A DNA stretch of 64,000 bases, taken from Changpingibacter yushuensis (GTDB lineage Bacteria > Actinomycetota > Actinomycetes > Actinomycetales > Actinomycetaceae). The notes under the pieces were generated by a model. The model made no database searches. It saw nothing but the letters and a program-made list of their open reading frames with translations, and had not been told where the DNA came from. The first letter of the stretch is position 1; every line of letters begins with the position of its first letter. Location of the stretch: the NCBI RefSeq assembly GCF_014041995.1, contig NZ_CP059492.1, positions 186,001 to 250,000 on the forward strand, written 5' to 3'. A program made the translations under genes and the position numbers. Positions 9,243 through 17,798 of this stretch are shown here, piece after piece.

Positions 9243-9555
9243 GCTCCGTTTCACAAGTTTTGGTTGTCGCAATAGGAATCCGAACGATGGAAGCGATTCG
9301 TCTCGCAAGATGCTTGTGAACCTTGGGCATGCGTGGCACCGGTGTACGGTAATTTCAGTGTTCTGAGTTGGTCATGACTGTGGTGCAGAAGTGATCTGAA
9401 GCAGGTAGTTGAGAGAACTCAGGCGGCGAGTTCAGTTATCTTTACTGGCGAGTCTAGAGATCTTGTATGGCGCGCTGAGGGAACTCTAGCGTCAAGATGT
9501 GTACGCAGACATTGGTATCGTGTTACCGAAATACGTGCGTTGGGAAGGAATGAGA

Positions 9556-10224
9556 ATGAACGCAAGTGCCGGGCTGGGCCCAGTGCGGCCGCGCACTAGT
9601 CTGCGCGACATGGTGCATGCGCGCATTCGCAGCGCAATCATCTCAGGAGAGCTAGCACCCGGCGAAGTGCACTCCGCGCCGTCGCTGAGTGTGCAACTGG
9701 GAGTCTCTGCCACGCCAGTCCGCGAAGCAATGCTTGACCTCGCGCGCGAAGGCCTCGTTACTGTGATGCCAAACAAGGGATTCAAGATAACGGAGGTCTC
9801 AGATTCTGACCTTGATGAGATCACCCAGATCCGCCAGCTCCTTGAACCGCCAATCCTGAGCTCGGTGGTGGATCTCATTCCGGATGAAGATTTCCCAAGC
9901 CTGAGCGAAGCGGCAAACCAAATTGTGGAAGCAGCCAGCGAAGGTGATCTGCCCGGTTATCTCGAGGCGGATCGCGTGTTTCATCTTTCGCTGTTGCGGT
10001 ACTGCGGCAATAATCGCCTAGTTGAACTGGTGGACTCATTGCGGGCTCAAACTCGCCTGTACGGGCTGCGCAGTCTGGTTGAACAAGGCCTGCTCGTAGA
10101 ATCGGCCCAAGAACACCACGAAATCTTGGCAGCCATTCAGGCGCGTGACAGTGAGAGCTCTGCGCGGCTCCTCACGCGGCACATCGGCCATGTCCGCGGT
10201 ATCTGGGCAGGCAAAGCGGACTGA
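9556..10224 (+). CDS. GntR family transcriptional regulator, FadR/FCD subfamily
   Basis: Probable regulator of the divergent hydroxyproline operon. The N-terminal winged helix-turn-helix (about residues 15-80) contains the GntR signature around LSVQLGVSATPVREAM. The C-terminal FCD domain (about 90-215) supplies the metal and ligand pocket, with conserved D, H, H and H positions (EADRVFHLSLL, EHHEIL, RHIGHVRG). The start is ATG 9556 with GGAAGGA seven bases upstream; the reading frame extends to 9499 but has no ribosome site there. The roughly 340-base divergent gap holds the operator and promoter of the operon and an imperfect GGTA-N6-TACC repeat at 9514-9527 that could serve autoregulation. 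Confidence 0.85.
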   Translation: MNASAGLGPVRPRTSLRDMVHARIRSAIISGELAPGEVHSAPSLSVQLGVSATPVREAMLDLAREGLVTVMPNKGFKITEVSDSDLDEITQIRQLLEPPILSSVVDLIPDEDFPSLSEAANQIVEAASEGDLPGYLEADRVFHLSLLRYCGNNRLVELVDSLRAQTRLYGLRSLVEQGLLVESAQEHHEILAAIQARDSESSARLLTRHIGHVRGIWAGKAD

Positions 10225-10412
10225 CCGGGCGGGGAGCCTCGCTGGAGGCGCCGAACTCCACCGCGTCGACGTCGTCGTTCATGCCTGATGTTTGGCCGTG
10301 AATGCTGTAGGCCGTGGCTATTCATCCAGCGCATGTGCGGAGTTGCTCGGACTGAGGTCCTGCCCGAAGAGCCAACCGCGATAACCGCCAGCACCTCGAA
10401 GAAAATTACAAA

Positions 10413-10442
10413 CGCCCGTGGTGCATTGCTGGACCACGGGCG
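10413..10442 (-). terminator. Rho-independent terminator-like hairpin
   Basis: Perfect 10-bp arms (CGCCCGTGGT / ACCACGGGCG) around a 10-base loop. On the minus strand it is followed by TTTGTAATTTTCTT, so it probably was the original terminator of tRNA-Pro before the insertion at 10517-12630 displaced it; it may also stop transcription from the GntR gene. The rest of 10225-10516 shows no gene. Confidence 0.55.
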
Positions 10443-10516
10443 CGTTGAACGGCAAGTGCTTTGAGAGGCAATTGCCTTGGGTGGCAAGCACCCGCCCAAA
10501 TGGCGGATCCAAGCCT

Positions 10517-10562
10517 GAATCTCATGAGTCGGGGTAGCGGGATTTGAACCCACGACCTCTTC
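10517..10562 (-). repeat. att-type direct repeat: displaced copy of the 3' end of tRNA-Pro
   Basis: Identical over 46 bases to 12585-12630. It contains the T arm, acceptor 3' strand, discriminator and anticodon-stem 3' strand of tRNA-Pro plus 12 flanking bases, but diverges at 10563, so no complete tRNA is present. This is the footprint left when an element recombines into a tRNA 3' end. Confidence 0.9.
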
Positions 10563-10959
10563 ATTAGTAGAGCCGTTTTCAGCCATTTTTGAACTTCATC
10601 GGAAGGCTTATTTTTCCGTGCCATTTCGACGAAACTACGAAAAGTAGCCTTCGGGCAACTTCGCCCAATTTCGTCCTTCAATCAGTGCGATCGTGTCCCA
10701 ATCGTGTCCTGATTCGCACTCGCCGAGCGCCAGAAAGAGCCAAAGTTCCAGCAGTTGATGCTATCCCACTGGCACAGCCTTGCACCCGAGTGAGGCTCTG
10801 CCATCCTCGTCGCAGGAGCGACGACAAGACTGTCGTCTCTCCGAAACTGGATGACCCGTGCTACTCCGCCAGCGGGAAACAGAAAGCTCTTTTGATTGTG
10901 ACAAATGCAGTTACAGACTGATCCGTCTGGATCTGACTGATTCCACCTGAGGGTGTTCG

Positions 10960-12057
10960 TCAGCTTCGTGTGCTAACGAGTACTAATGCCCGATTCACAA
11001 AGGCTTTGGCAATGAGTGAATCATCCATGTCCAACGTAACGGCCAGTGATTCTATGTGCCTGTCTTTCTGATTGCGATCATGGTCATAAATGAACACGGC
11101 ATGATTCTTGTAGTCAGAGGAAAACTTGAGTTCAACAGCACGGCCGTGTTCTGGGAAGTCGAAACGTAACCATGGCGTGCTTGACCTGCCTGCACCCTCC
11201 GAGTCCAAGAGTTCACCTGGGTTCTTGCCCACATTGGCTATCCGAAACTGATCGATGATTGGCTGCTTCAGCCTAAATAGACGACGACTCATCGCAGCGT
11301 TGACTTGACCTTGTCTGTCATTGAACGCCCTAATCTGGGCAGCGTGCTGCTCATTGAGTTGACGCCATTCACTTATGAGTCGGACTTCGTCTTGCTGATC
11401 TGCCACGTTGCTTCCCCTTGTGCGTACTTCGATGAACTGCTGGAGCAGGTCCAGGCTTCGTCTCTGGTTGGTGTCTTTTGGATTCATTGCTATTTCGGCA
11501 AGAGAACTACTAGCTAGAATTGCTTCAGCCAAGTCCTGGTAGGTCAACGACTTTGATACCCACGTGTCGAGATCTGAATCAATGTGAGTACGCGCCTCCG
11601 GTGCAAGAACCACCATGATCACATCATTGATGCCCTTTTGATCCAACGCATGTTCGACGTACTTGTCGATGGGATTATTGAATTCATGGCCGATCTTATT
11701 CTCAATGACCACGGCCAAGCCTAGATCTGGATTCATTGCATATAGATCGATGTGATCAACTTGCGTACCGAGTTCCCAACCGCCGTTGCCGCTCACCAAA
11801 GCAGCTTCGAAAGCTTCAGATCTGCGACCACGGGAATCAACAAAGTGAGCGCCTTCGAGCAACGCCAGGAACGAATCTAGCACCAGTGTGCCGAGCCCAT
11901 GCCGTTCACCAGGATCCATGAGGAACTTCAAAACCATGTCCACTCGCGTTTCGAGGTGCCCCTCTCGAAGAATCTCAAAAAGATTCACAGGGGGTTCTGG
12001 TGTCACAAGAGGCGCGGGGACGTCGTCTAGGAAATCCAAATCTAGTTTTGTGCCCAC
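10960..12057 (-). CDS. PD-(D/E)XK nuclease superfamily protein
   Basis: A 365-residue protein that I recognise only at superfamily level. Residues about 100-125 contain the restriction-endonuclease-like core: QVDHIDLYAMNP supplies the Asp and VVIENKIG the (D/E)-x-K pair. This arrangement matches the PDDEXK_4-type family found in defence islands and prophages. The C-terminal third (about 250-365) has mixed charge and no motif I can name. The start is GTG 12057 with GGAAG upstream; no nearby ATG fits better. It is the only intact gene of the tRNA-Pro element, and its codon use looks AT-richer than its neighbours. A role as phage defence or as a nuclease toxin is inference. Confidence 0.7.
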   Translation of the reverse strand: MGTKLDLDFLDDVPAPLVTPEPPVNLFEILREGHLETRVDMVLKFLMDPGERHGLGTLVLDSFLALLEGAHFVDSRGRRSEAFEAALVSGNGGWELGTQVDHIDLYAMNPDLGLAVVIENKIGHEFNNPIDKYVEHALDQKGINDVIMVVLAPEARTHIDSDLDTWVSKSLTYQDLAEAILASSSLAEIAMNPKDTNQRRSLDLLQQFIEVRTRGSNVADQQDEVRLISEWRQLNEQHAAQIRAFNDRQGQVNAAMSRRLFRLKQPIIDQFRIANVGKNPGELLDSEGAGRSSTPWLRFDFPEHGRAVELKFSSDYKNHAVFIYDHDRNQKDRHIESLAVTLDMDDSLIAKAFVNRALVLVSTRS

Positions 12058-12354
12058 ACTTGAACTTCCAGTCTCCGATGGTTATTCGTCCGATTGGATG
12101 ATACAGGAGACGATATCGCTTTGACGCGTACACCTGAGACTTAGCTAAGTATCCGACAACTCCGGTACGTCTGTTGTCGCATCGAATCCTAGACGGCTGG
12201 GCCGCGACGTCCCAGAAAGATTAGGATTGAGCGAGTGAATGGCCGAGCCGCATTCCCACATAGAACCAACTAGGTTAAGTGTGTTCACCCGCGCAGATCA
12301 AGTCGTTCACTTTTCGTGGGAGAACTATTGACAACGAGGAAGTTGAGTCAGACG

Positions 12355-12483
12355 ATGGAGGATCTGTCGATGATCGGTGAGGCCCTCAAGAGTTGGCGCG
12401 AAGGCCTAATCGGTCTGGATAAGCGCAGCAGACTAATGCGGTTCAACGCGCCGCGAACCTCGTCACTGGGTACGCGGCACTAA
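12355..12483 (+). pseudogene. N-terminal fragment of a DUF4011-type superfamily I helicase-like protein
   Basis: A 42-residue reading frame whose centre, WREGLIGLDKRSRLMRF, resembles the N-terminal W-x5-L-x2-R-x-RL-x-F pattern of DUF4011 helicase-like proteins. The similarity stops near TSSL and a stop follows four codons later, so this is a truncated head rather than a complete gene. A TTG at 12328 is in frame upstream. It lies inside the tRNA-Pro element and suggests a larger defence-type gene was once present. The family assignment is from memory of the motif and is tentative. Confidence 0.4.
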
Positions 12484-12558
12484 CGGTCGCTAGCCAACTA
12501 TCGAGATCATGCCATCGTGTCCCGAGGCAATCTCGGGCCTATCTGGGAAAGACTAAAT

Positions 12559-12584
12559 CCCCGAGTTTTCAACGAAAACTCGGG

Positions 12585-12585
<1 letters not shown>
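12559..12585 (-). terminator. Terminator hairpin downstream of tRNA-Pro
   Basis: Perfect 12-bp arms (CCCCGAGTTTTC / GAAAACTCGGGG) with a 3-base loop, 12 bases beyond the tRNA 3' end on the minus strand and followed there by ATTTAGTCTTT. It belongs to the inserted element side of the att repeat, so the element appears to have supplied the tRNA gene with a replacement terminator. Confidence 0.65.
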
Positions 12586-12670
<85 letters not shown>

Positions 12671-12750
12671 AAAGTGTGTTGCGAATGCAACTGTTTCATA
12701 ATAGCGGAGATGGTGAACCAAAGTGAAACTGGCGCCTTGTGGCCTAGCTG

Positions 12751-12790
12751 ACTAGATGATGATCAGGTCCACTAGATGATGATCAGGTCC
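12751..12790. repeat. 20-bp tandem duplication at the stop codon of the metallophosphoesterase gene
   Basis: Two adjacent identical 20-base units. Each contains the codons for the last residues (DLIII) and the stop of the minus-strand gene; the first stop reached ends the protein at 12772. It looks like a recent slippage event without effect on the product. Confidence 0.85.
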
Positions 12791-13857
12791 ACCTGAACAG
12801 CTTCCGGCCTGCATGCTATCCGGACGGGAGTGTACGGAGAAGTACCTAGCCCAGTCGCCACGTTGACCCACGCAGTACCGTGATTGTCGCGCAGCGTGGG
12901 CACTGAACCATCCCCGGAGAGGACCTCGGCTCCTGTTGGGGGCCACTGGAAAAGACCTGAGGCAAACTCACGCTCAAGGTCGCAGTTCGTCACGAGTGCA
13001 CCGACCTTGGGAATGCAGATCTGCCCGCCATGCGTGTGGCCAGCGAAAACCAAATCGCAACCATCATCAACCATTGAATTAAGAACTCGCTTGTATGGGG
13101 CGTGCGTCAACCCGATCTTCACAGAGAGCACTGAGCCAGCGGAGGAGGGGCCACTCGGCTCCGTCGCCACAAGTGGCTCCGAGTCCTCCCCATTGTTCAC
13201 TGCAGGAAATTCGTCGAGGTTGATATGGGGGTCATCCACCCCCACCAAATCCATTGCCCACTGCCCAATGCGCACTTTGCCACGCGCGTTGTTCAGGTTA
13301 ATCCAGCCAGCATCTTCGAAAGCGGAAGCCATTTCCTGCCATGGCAGGTCTCGGTTTGCCCACGGGTCTTGGGGTACGTTTGGAGTCGGGGCGCCGTCGT
13401 CGTGAGAACGGTCAAAAAGGTAAGCGGCTGGATTACTGATCTGCGGCGAATGGTAATCATGTGAACCAAAGACGAAAGCCCCTGGGATTCCGCGGAATGG
13501 CTCCAGCGCCTCAAGCAGTGATGGCAGTGCCTGGGCCTCGGAAAGTTGATCTCCGGTTAGTACCAAGAAATCCGGGTCTGAATCGGCGAGCTTCTGAATC
13601 CATTCGATCTTGTGCTTCTGACGCGCCATGAGGTGGATGTCAGAGAGATGAATGATGCGCAAAGAGCGCCCAGCAGCATCGGGTTCTCCCGCACCGCTGC
13701 CCTCGCGGAGAATTGAACGCCTCCTCAAAGCGTATGAATGCGACTCCACGAGTCCCCACCCTGTGGCGGTAATGCCAGCCGCGACACCGGCCGCTATCGT
13801 GCGAGTGGTGGCTTTGGTTGCTGCTTTCGCAGCGTTGCGGAGAGTGTGTTGGTTCAT
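12772..13857 (-). CDS. Membrane-anchored metallophosphoesterase
   Basis: Calcineurin-like phosphoesterase of 361 residues. Its dimetal motifs are in order: HLSDIHL near residue 70, TGDQL near 100, GSHDY near 131 (Asn of the usual GNHD replaced by Ser), THAP near 252 and AGHTHGGQ near 273. Residues 15-35 form a hydrophobic segment that could anchor it in the membrane. The gene is adjacent to the class A PBP, as in mycobacteria where a phosphoesterase neighbours ponA2; substrates of this group are unknown, with envelope lipids or nucleotides as possibilities. Confidence 0.85.
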   Translation of the reverse strand: MNQHTLRNAAKAATKATTRTIAAGVAAGITATGWGLVESHSYALRRRSILREGSGAGEPDAAGRSLRIIHLSDIHLMARQKHKIEWIQKLADSDPDFLVLTGDQLSEAQALPSLLEALEPFRGIPGAFVFGSHDYHSPQISNPAAYLFDRSHDDGAPTPNVPQDPWANRDLPWQEMASAFEDAGWINLNNARGKVRIGQWAMDLVGVDDPHINLDEFPAVNNGEDSEPLVATEPSGPSSAGSVLSVKIGLTHAPYKRVLNSMVDDGCDLVFAGHTHGGQICIPKVGALVTNCDLEREFASGLFQWPPTGAEVLSGDGSVPTLRDNHGTAWVNVATGLGTSPYTPVRIACRPEAVQVDLIII

Positions 13858-13918
13858 GAATGAAATCCTGTTGATCGTGCCGTGTGAGCGTCAGCCCATG
13901 CTCACAGTCCTAAGGGGA

Positions 13919-16180
13919 TCAGCCGTCGCTTCCGTCAGACGCATCAGCTGCGTTCGTCGAGGGGTCTTCAGCGGTATCGGCTGCGGTTGAGTCTTGTGAA
14001 TCGGTGGCAGTGCTCGGATCGCTAGTAGCGGACTGTGTGCCCGTGCCAGTGTTTGAACGTAGAGCTGAGTTAGAGCTCTGACTGGAGACTCCGCGCAACA
14101 CGTTTCTGGTTGGCGCAGTAAACGTCTCAACTGGCTCATTGGCCAGAGCCTGCGTCATGTAGGAGCTGAACACAGTGGCTGGGAACAGGCCGCCGTAGAC
14201 CTCACTGTAGAAGGTTCCATTGATGGTGGTGTTCAGCATGGACCTCTGTTCAGACATGTGGCCCTGCCACACTGCCGTAGCGAGCTGCGGTGTGTAGCCC
14301 ACAAACCATGCGTCCGTGTCGGCGTTAGCCGTACCGGTCTTGCCGGCCACACTTCGCCCGGCAACCTGTGCTCGGAAGCCCGTCGCATTGTCCTGAACAA
14401 CCTGCTGCAACACAGAGGTGGTTTCGCGGGCGACTTCCTGATCAAGTACCGTACGGCAGCTGGAAGACTTCTCGGTCAGCACACTGCCATCGGAACCCGT
14501 GATCTTCGTGTACGACATTGGTTCGCAGGCGTTGCCATCATCTGCCAGAGAAGCTACGGCCACGGCCATTGAGAGAGGCGTGACGTTGTTAGCACCGAGG
14601 ATCATCGATGGGTAGTACTGCCAGTCTTGTCCATCGCCACGCTCTACGCCGAGCGACAATGCGTTATCAGCGATGTTGCACAGGTCTAGCTGGTTCGCCA
14701 TACGCACGAAGGAAGAGTTGACCGATTGGCGGGTGGATTCGAGTACGGTCATGGTGCCGCCACCAATACCCTCAATGTTGCTGGGGGTGTAATCAACGGC
14801 GGACTGTGGTGAGCACGAGATATTCCAAGAACTCTTGGGGAACGTCGCGTTACTGGAGTTGATCGTTTCGTATGCTGTGTGGCCCTGCTTGAGCCACTCG
14901 ATGAGGGTGAAGACCTTGAATGTTGATCCGGACTGGAAGCCAGTGCCGCCGCCCATAGCCTCTTCCACATTGAGATTGATTTGGGTTGCGGTCGGGTCCG
15001 AGTCGCTGGCGGTCCCGTAGTTCGTGTTTTGAGCCATTGCGAGAATGTGCCCGGTGCCCGGTTCAACCGAGGACATCGCCATCTGAGTACCCGATTCGTC
15101 ATTAACGGGAACGCTGGCGGTCAGTGACTGGTATGCCGAAGCCTGCTTCGCAGTGTCAAGCGTGGTTTGGATAGTCAGACCACCGCGGTAGAGGCGTTGA
15201 GTACGGTCTGCGCGATCCTCGCCCCACGTATCGTCGTTGAGAATCGCCTTTACGACGTACTCACAGAAGTAGGCTGCGGTACCTGCTGCTGCACAACCGT
15301 TTGTCGTTTCGGAGACATTCAACATGTCTTCCATTGTTGTGTTGTAGGCCTCGTCATACTCGTCCTGAGTGATGTACCCATTGGAGAGCATTTCGCCCAG
15401 CACCACGTTGCGGCGGTATGTGGCATCCTCTGGGTGGCGAATGGGATCCCACCGTGCAGGTGACTGGGTGATACCGGCCAGAGTGGCGGCTTCAGCCACG
15501 GTTAGATCGGCAGCGCTCTTGGAGAAGTATCGCTGAGCCGCGGCCTCCACCCCGTAAGAAGAGGTTCCAAACTGTGCCAAGTTCAGGTATCCGGTGAGGA
15601 TCTCATCTTTCGTCATCGTCTTTTCGATGGCAAGGGCATAGCGGGCCTCGTTGATCTTTCGTCCGAGGGTGCGTTCGGTAGCCTGGTCGATGAGTTCGTC
15701 GTCGTCCTCAATTCGGCCTTCCTCAATGAGCGCATTCTTCACGTATTGCTGCGTAATTGTTGAGCCGCCAGCAAGGTTTCCGCCCGTCACGTTATTGAGT
15801 ACTGCGCCCAAGAGCCCCTGGACGTCGATGCCGTTGTGCTCATAGAAGCGGCGGTCCTCAATCGCCACGACGGCGTCCTTCATATATTGCGAGATATGGT
15901 CCGAGGCAACCACAATTCGGTTCTCCGCATAGAAGGATGCGATCTCGGTCCCGTCAGCAGCCAGAATGACCGATTGTTCCGATGGCTCAGTGAACCCGAG
16001 GTCAGACGGAACCTCTTCAAAGATGTTGGTGCCCGCGTTGACGGTAGTGCCAGCCGCGGTGACCGCTGGCAGGGCAAGGCCCGCCAAAAGCGCACCCCCG
16101 ACCATGCAGACCGCGACTAGTGCAGCAACAAGAGTCATGATCTGACGCGCTGTGGCGCCATGCTGGCTAGAACTCGACAT
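13919..16180 (-). CDS. ponA: Class A penicillin-binding protein (PonA2-like transglycosylase/transpeptidase)
   Basis: Bifunctional peptidoglycan synthase of 753 residues. A single membrane segment (about 13-38) is followed by the GT51 glycosyltransferase domain with EDRRFYEHNGID near 108 and GGSTITQQYVKN near 140. The transpeptidase domain carries STFK (active Ser) near 408, SVN near 470 and KTGT near 597. The tail after about 700 is a Ser/Thr/Asp-rich disordered extension. No PASTA domain is visible. It lies divergent to a WhiB gene, the conserved ponA2-whiB4 arrangement. Confidence 0.93.
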   Translation of the reverse strand: MSSSSQHGATARQIMTLVAALVAVCMVGGALLAGLALPAVTAAGTTVNAGTNIFEEVPSDLGFTEPSEQSVILAADGTEIASFYAENRIVVASDHISQYMKDAVVAIEDRRFYEHNGIDVQGLLGAVLNNVTGGNLAGGSTITQQYVKNALIEEGRIEDDDELIDQATERTLGRKINEARYALAIEKTMTKDEILTGYLNLAQFGTSSYGVEAAAQRYFSKSAADLTVAEAATLAGITQSPARWDPIRHPEDATYRRNVVLGEMLSNGYITQDEYDEAYNTTMEDMLNVSETTNGCAAAGTAAYFCEYVVKAILNDDTWGEDRADRTQRLYRGGLTIQTTLDTAKQASAYQSLTASVPVNDESGTQMAMSSVEPGTGHILAMAQNTNYGTASDSDPTATQINLNVEEAMGGGTGFQSGSTFKVFTLIEWLKQGHTAYETINSSNATFPKSSWNISCSPQSAVDYTPSNIEGIGGGTMTVLESTRQSVNSSFVRMANQLDLCNIADNALSLGVERGDGQDWQYYPSMILGANNVTPLSMAVAVASLADDGNACEPMSYTKITGSDGSVLTEKSSSCRTVLDQEVARETTSVLQQVVQDNATGFRAQVAGRSVAGKTGTANADTDAWFVGYTPQLATAVWQGHMSEQRSMLNTTINGTFYSEVYGGLFPATVFSSYMTQALANEPVETFTAPTRNVLRGVSSQSSNSALRSNTGTGTQSATSDPSTATDSQDSTAADTAEDPSTNAADASDGSDG

Positions 16181-16529
16181 GGTAACCAGAATACGTTGTG
16201 AGTCTGAAGTTTTCTGTGGACCCTTTTGGAGTCTTCGCCACTATTGGCCGACGACGGCGTGTTGTGGGCCGGGTTTTGCCGGCACTCTTGGCCGAAAACG
16301 GCTCACATGGATCGCGCTGCCGCATCACATGAGGCGGAAGTATCAGGGCCGGGCGATTTGGGCTGATTGTGGTCCGTTAGCGAGAAGCATCCAGAATTGG
16401 TCCGCGCCGATGTCATTACATGAACCCCCTTAGGTGATACACGCCAAGTGTTGTTAAGATCGATGTATCGACGTGAGAGTCGTTACATTAATTAGCGAAC
16501 AACGGCGTTCGCAGGTTAAGGAGCACACA
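16181..16529. other. Divergent intergenic region between PBP and WhiB genes
   Basis: About 350 bases without a coding region. It must hold promoters for both genes; a TAAGGAG ribosome site for whiB lies at 16518-16524. I looked for a TGTGA-N6-TCACA Crp site and found none. No repeats or RNA structures stand out. Confidence 0.4.
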
Positions 16530-16856
16530 ATGTCGCTGACCACAGCAGATCAGACATGGGCAGTTGAGGCCGCTTGCTCATCAAGCGACCCCGATGCACT
16601 TTTTGTGAGAGGTGCTGCCCAACGCCAAGTACGGCAAGTTTGCTTCTCGTGCCCGGTACGGCTCAACTGCCTTGCGGATGCACTTGATTCAGAAACAACC
16701 TTTGGCGTGTGGGGAGGCTTGACTGAACGGGAGCGCCGAGCCTTGCTCCGCAGGTATCCAAAGGTTACTGATTGGTATGAGCGCTTGACCAAAGGTGAAG
16801 ATCAGATTGCAGTGGATCTTCGCAATGGGCGTGTGCCTCGCTTAGGGGATCGCTGA
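16530..16856 (+). CDS. WhiB-family iron-sulfur transcriptional regulator (WhiB4-like)
   Basis: Actinobacteria-specific [4Fe-4S] regulator, 108 residues from ATG 16530, which has TAAGGAG upstream; a 19-codon upstream extension is unlikely. Four cluster cysteines are visible: one in EAAC near residue 15, CFSC near 37-40 and one in LNC near 46. The WhiB turn GVWGGLTERER (about 60-70) and a basic C-terminal DNA-binding stretch follow. Divergent placement next to ponA and upstream of RidA/Crp/Nth matches mycobacterial whiB4, a redox-responsive regulator. Confidence 0.92.
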   Translation: MSLTTADQTWAVEAACSSSDPDALFVRGAAQRQVRQVCFSCPVRLNCLADALDSETTFGVWGGLTERERRALLRRYPKVTDWYERLTKGEDQIAVDLRNGRVPRLGDR

Positions 16857-16966
16857 AACTTGTAGGGGATGAGGGTCTGGTTGCAGGCCAGTTTGGCCGC
16901 TGGCCCCTCGCGATCCAACAGTCTTACGCCGCAGCCTTTCGTGCGCCAAATGGTTAGGATGCTGTC

Positions 16967-17122
16967 ATGCAAAAATGGGAATACGCAACAATTCCGCTCT
17001 TGATCCACAACACCAAACAAATCTTGGATACGTGGGGAGAAGATGGTTGGGAACTCGTTCAAGTAGTGCCAGGGCCTGATGGCCAGAACCTTGTCGCCTA
17101 CCTCAAGCGTCCGGTCGAGTAG
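16967..17122 (+). CDS. Small DUF4177-like protein
   Basis: A 51-residue protein beginning MQKWEYATIPL and containing GEDGWELVQVVP, the compact motif set of the DUF4177 family. Function is unknown. It ends 3 bases before the RidA start and is probably cotranscribed with it. A small gene of the same type precedes the RidA gene in the homologous mycobacterial locus. The start is ATG 16967; no strong Shine-Dalgarno site is visible. Confidence 0.78.
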   Translation: MQKWEYATIPLLIHNTKQILDTWGEDGWELVQVVPGPDGQNLVAYLKRPVE

Positions 17123-17125
17123 TTC

Positions 17126-17590
17126 ATGGCATCTAATCCGTCAGTCCGGATGGCCGATCGTGCCCTTCGTCTCCCTCCTGTCGCAGCTCCCGTAGCTGCG
17201 TATGTTCCGGCCTTAAGAACTGGGCAGCAAGTTCGCACATCGGGCCAGTTGCCGTTCGTTGACGGCACATTGCCGGCAACGGGAAAGGTTGGAGCTGAGA
17301 TAGACCCAGCTGATGCCTACGCTTACGCTCGCCAAGCAGGGCTCAATGCCTTGGCTGCTGCAGCATCTGTGGCTGGAGGCATCGACAACATCACGTCCAT
17401 CCTTCACGTCACTGTGTTTGTGGCATCTGCGCCGGACTTTGTTGGCCAGCCCCAAGTGGCAAACGGAGTCTCTGATCTACTTGCGGAGGTCTTCTCCGAA
17501 GCAGGCGTGCACACTCGTAGCGCCGTGGGGGTAGCGGTACTTCCACTTGATTCCCCCGTGGAAGTGGAGCTGCTCTGCTTGGTCAGCTGA
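17126..17590 (+). CDS. RidA family (YjgF/YER057c/UK114) protein
   Basis: A 154-residue member of the RidA superfamily, the archetype of which hydrolyses reactive enamine/imine intermediates from PLP enzymes. The SGQLPF segment near residue 40 and the C-terminal DSPVEVELLCL near 145 match the family. The conserved Arg of classical RidA (in RxAVG) is not clear; HTRSAVGVA near 130 supplies a similar Arg. It follows the DUF4177 gene by 3 bases and is followed by a strong terminator. Confidence 0.85.
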   Translation: MASNPSVRMADRALRLPPVAAPVAAYVPALRTGQQVRTSGQLPFVDGTLPATGKVGAEIDPADAYAYARQAGLNALAAAASVAGGIDNITSILHVTVFVASAPDFVGQPQVANGVSDLLAEVFSEAGVHTRSAVGVAVLPLDSPVEVELLCLVS

Positions 17591-17672
17591 ACTCGGAATT
17601 GTCAGCCATAGGTGTTGGGAACCTGCGGCATGTGCGGTTGCCAGCGGCAAGCGTGCTCTGACAGACAAAGAA

Positions 17673-17711
17673 GGGTCGTGCCCGGCATAGGTGCCGGGCA
17701 CGACCCTTTTT
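17673..17711. terminator. Bidirectional rho-independent terminator
   Basis: Perfect arms of 15 bp (GGGTCGTGCCCGGCA and its complement) with a 4-base loop, followed by TTTTT on the plus strand. It ends the whiB-ridA side, and because the stem is symmetric it can also protect the convergent crp gene. Confidence 0.88.
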
Positions 17712-17798
17712 AGTGAAGTTGCTGGCTGTGCCGTCAGGTTGTGGCCTGATGGCTAGACCGGATCGGCCCTGAAGCTCTTAGCTCGGCGAGCGTGTGGC

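Noticed and set aside
10517-10562. A second tRNA-Pro gene
   Set aside because: Only the 3' half is present; the sequence upstream on the minus strand does not complete a cloverleaf.
10563-10959. Integrase remnant next to the att repeat
   Set aside because: I read both strands for the R-H-R-Y motifs of tyrosine recombinases or a serine recombinase and found nothing convincing.
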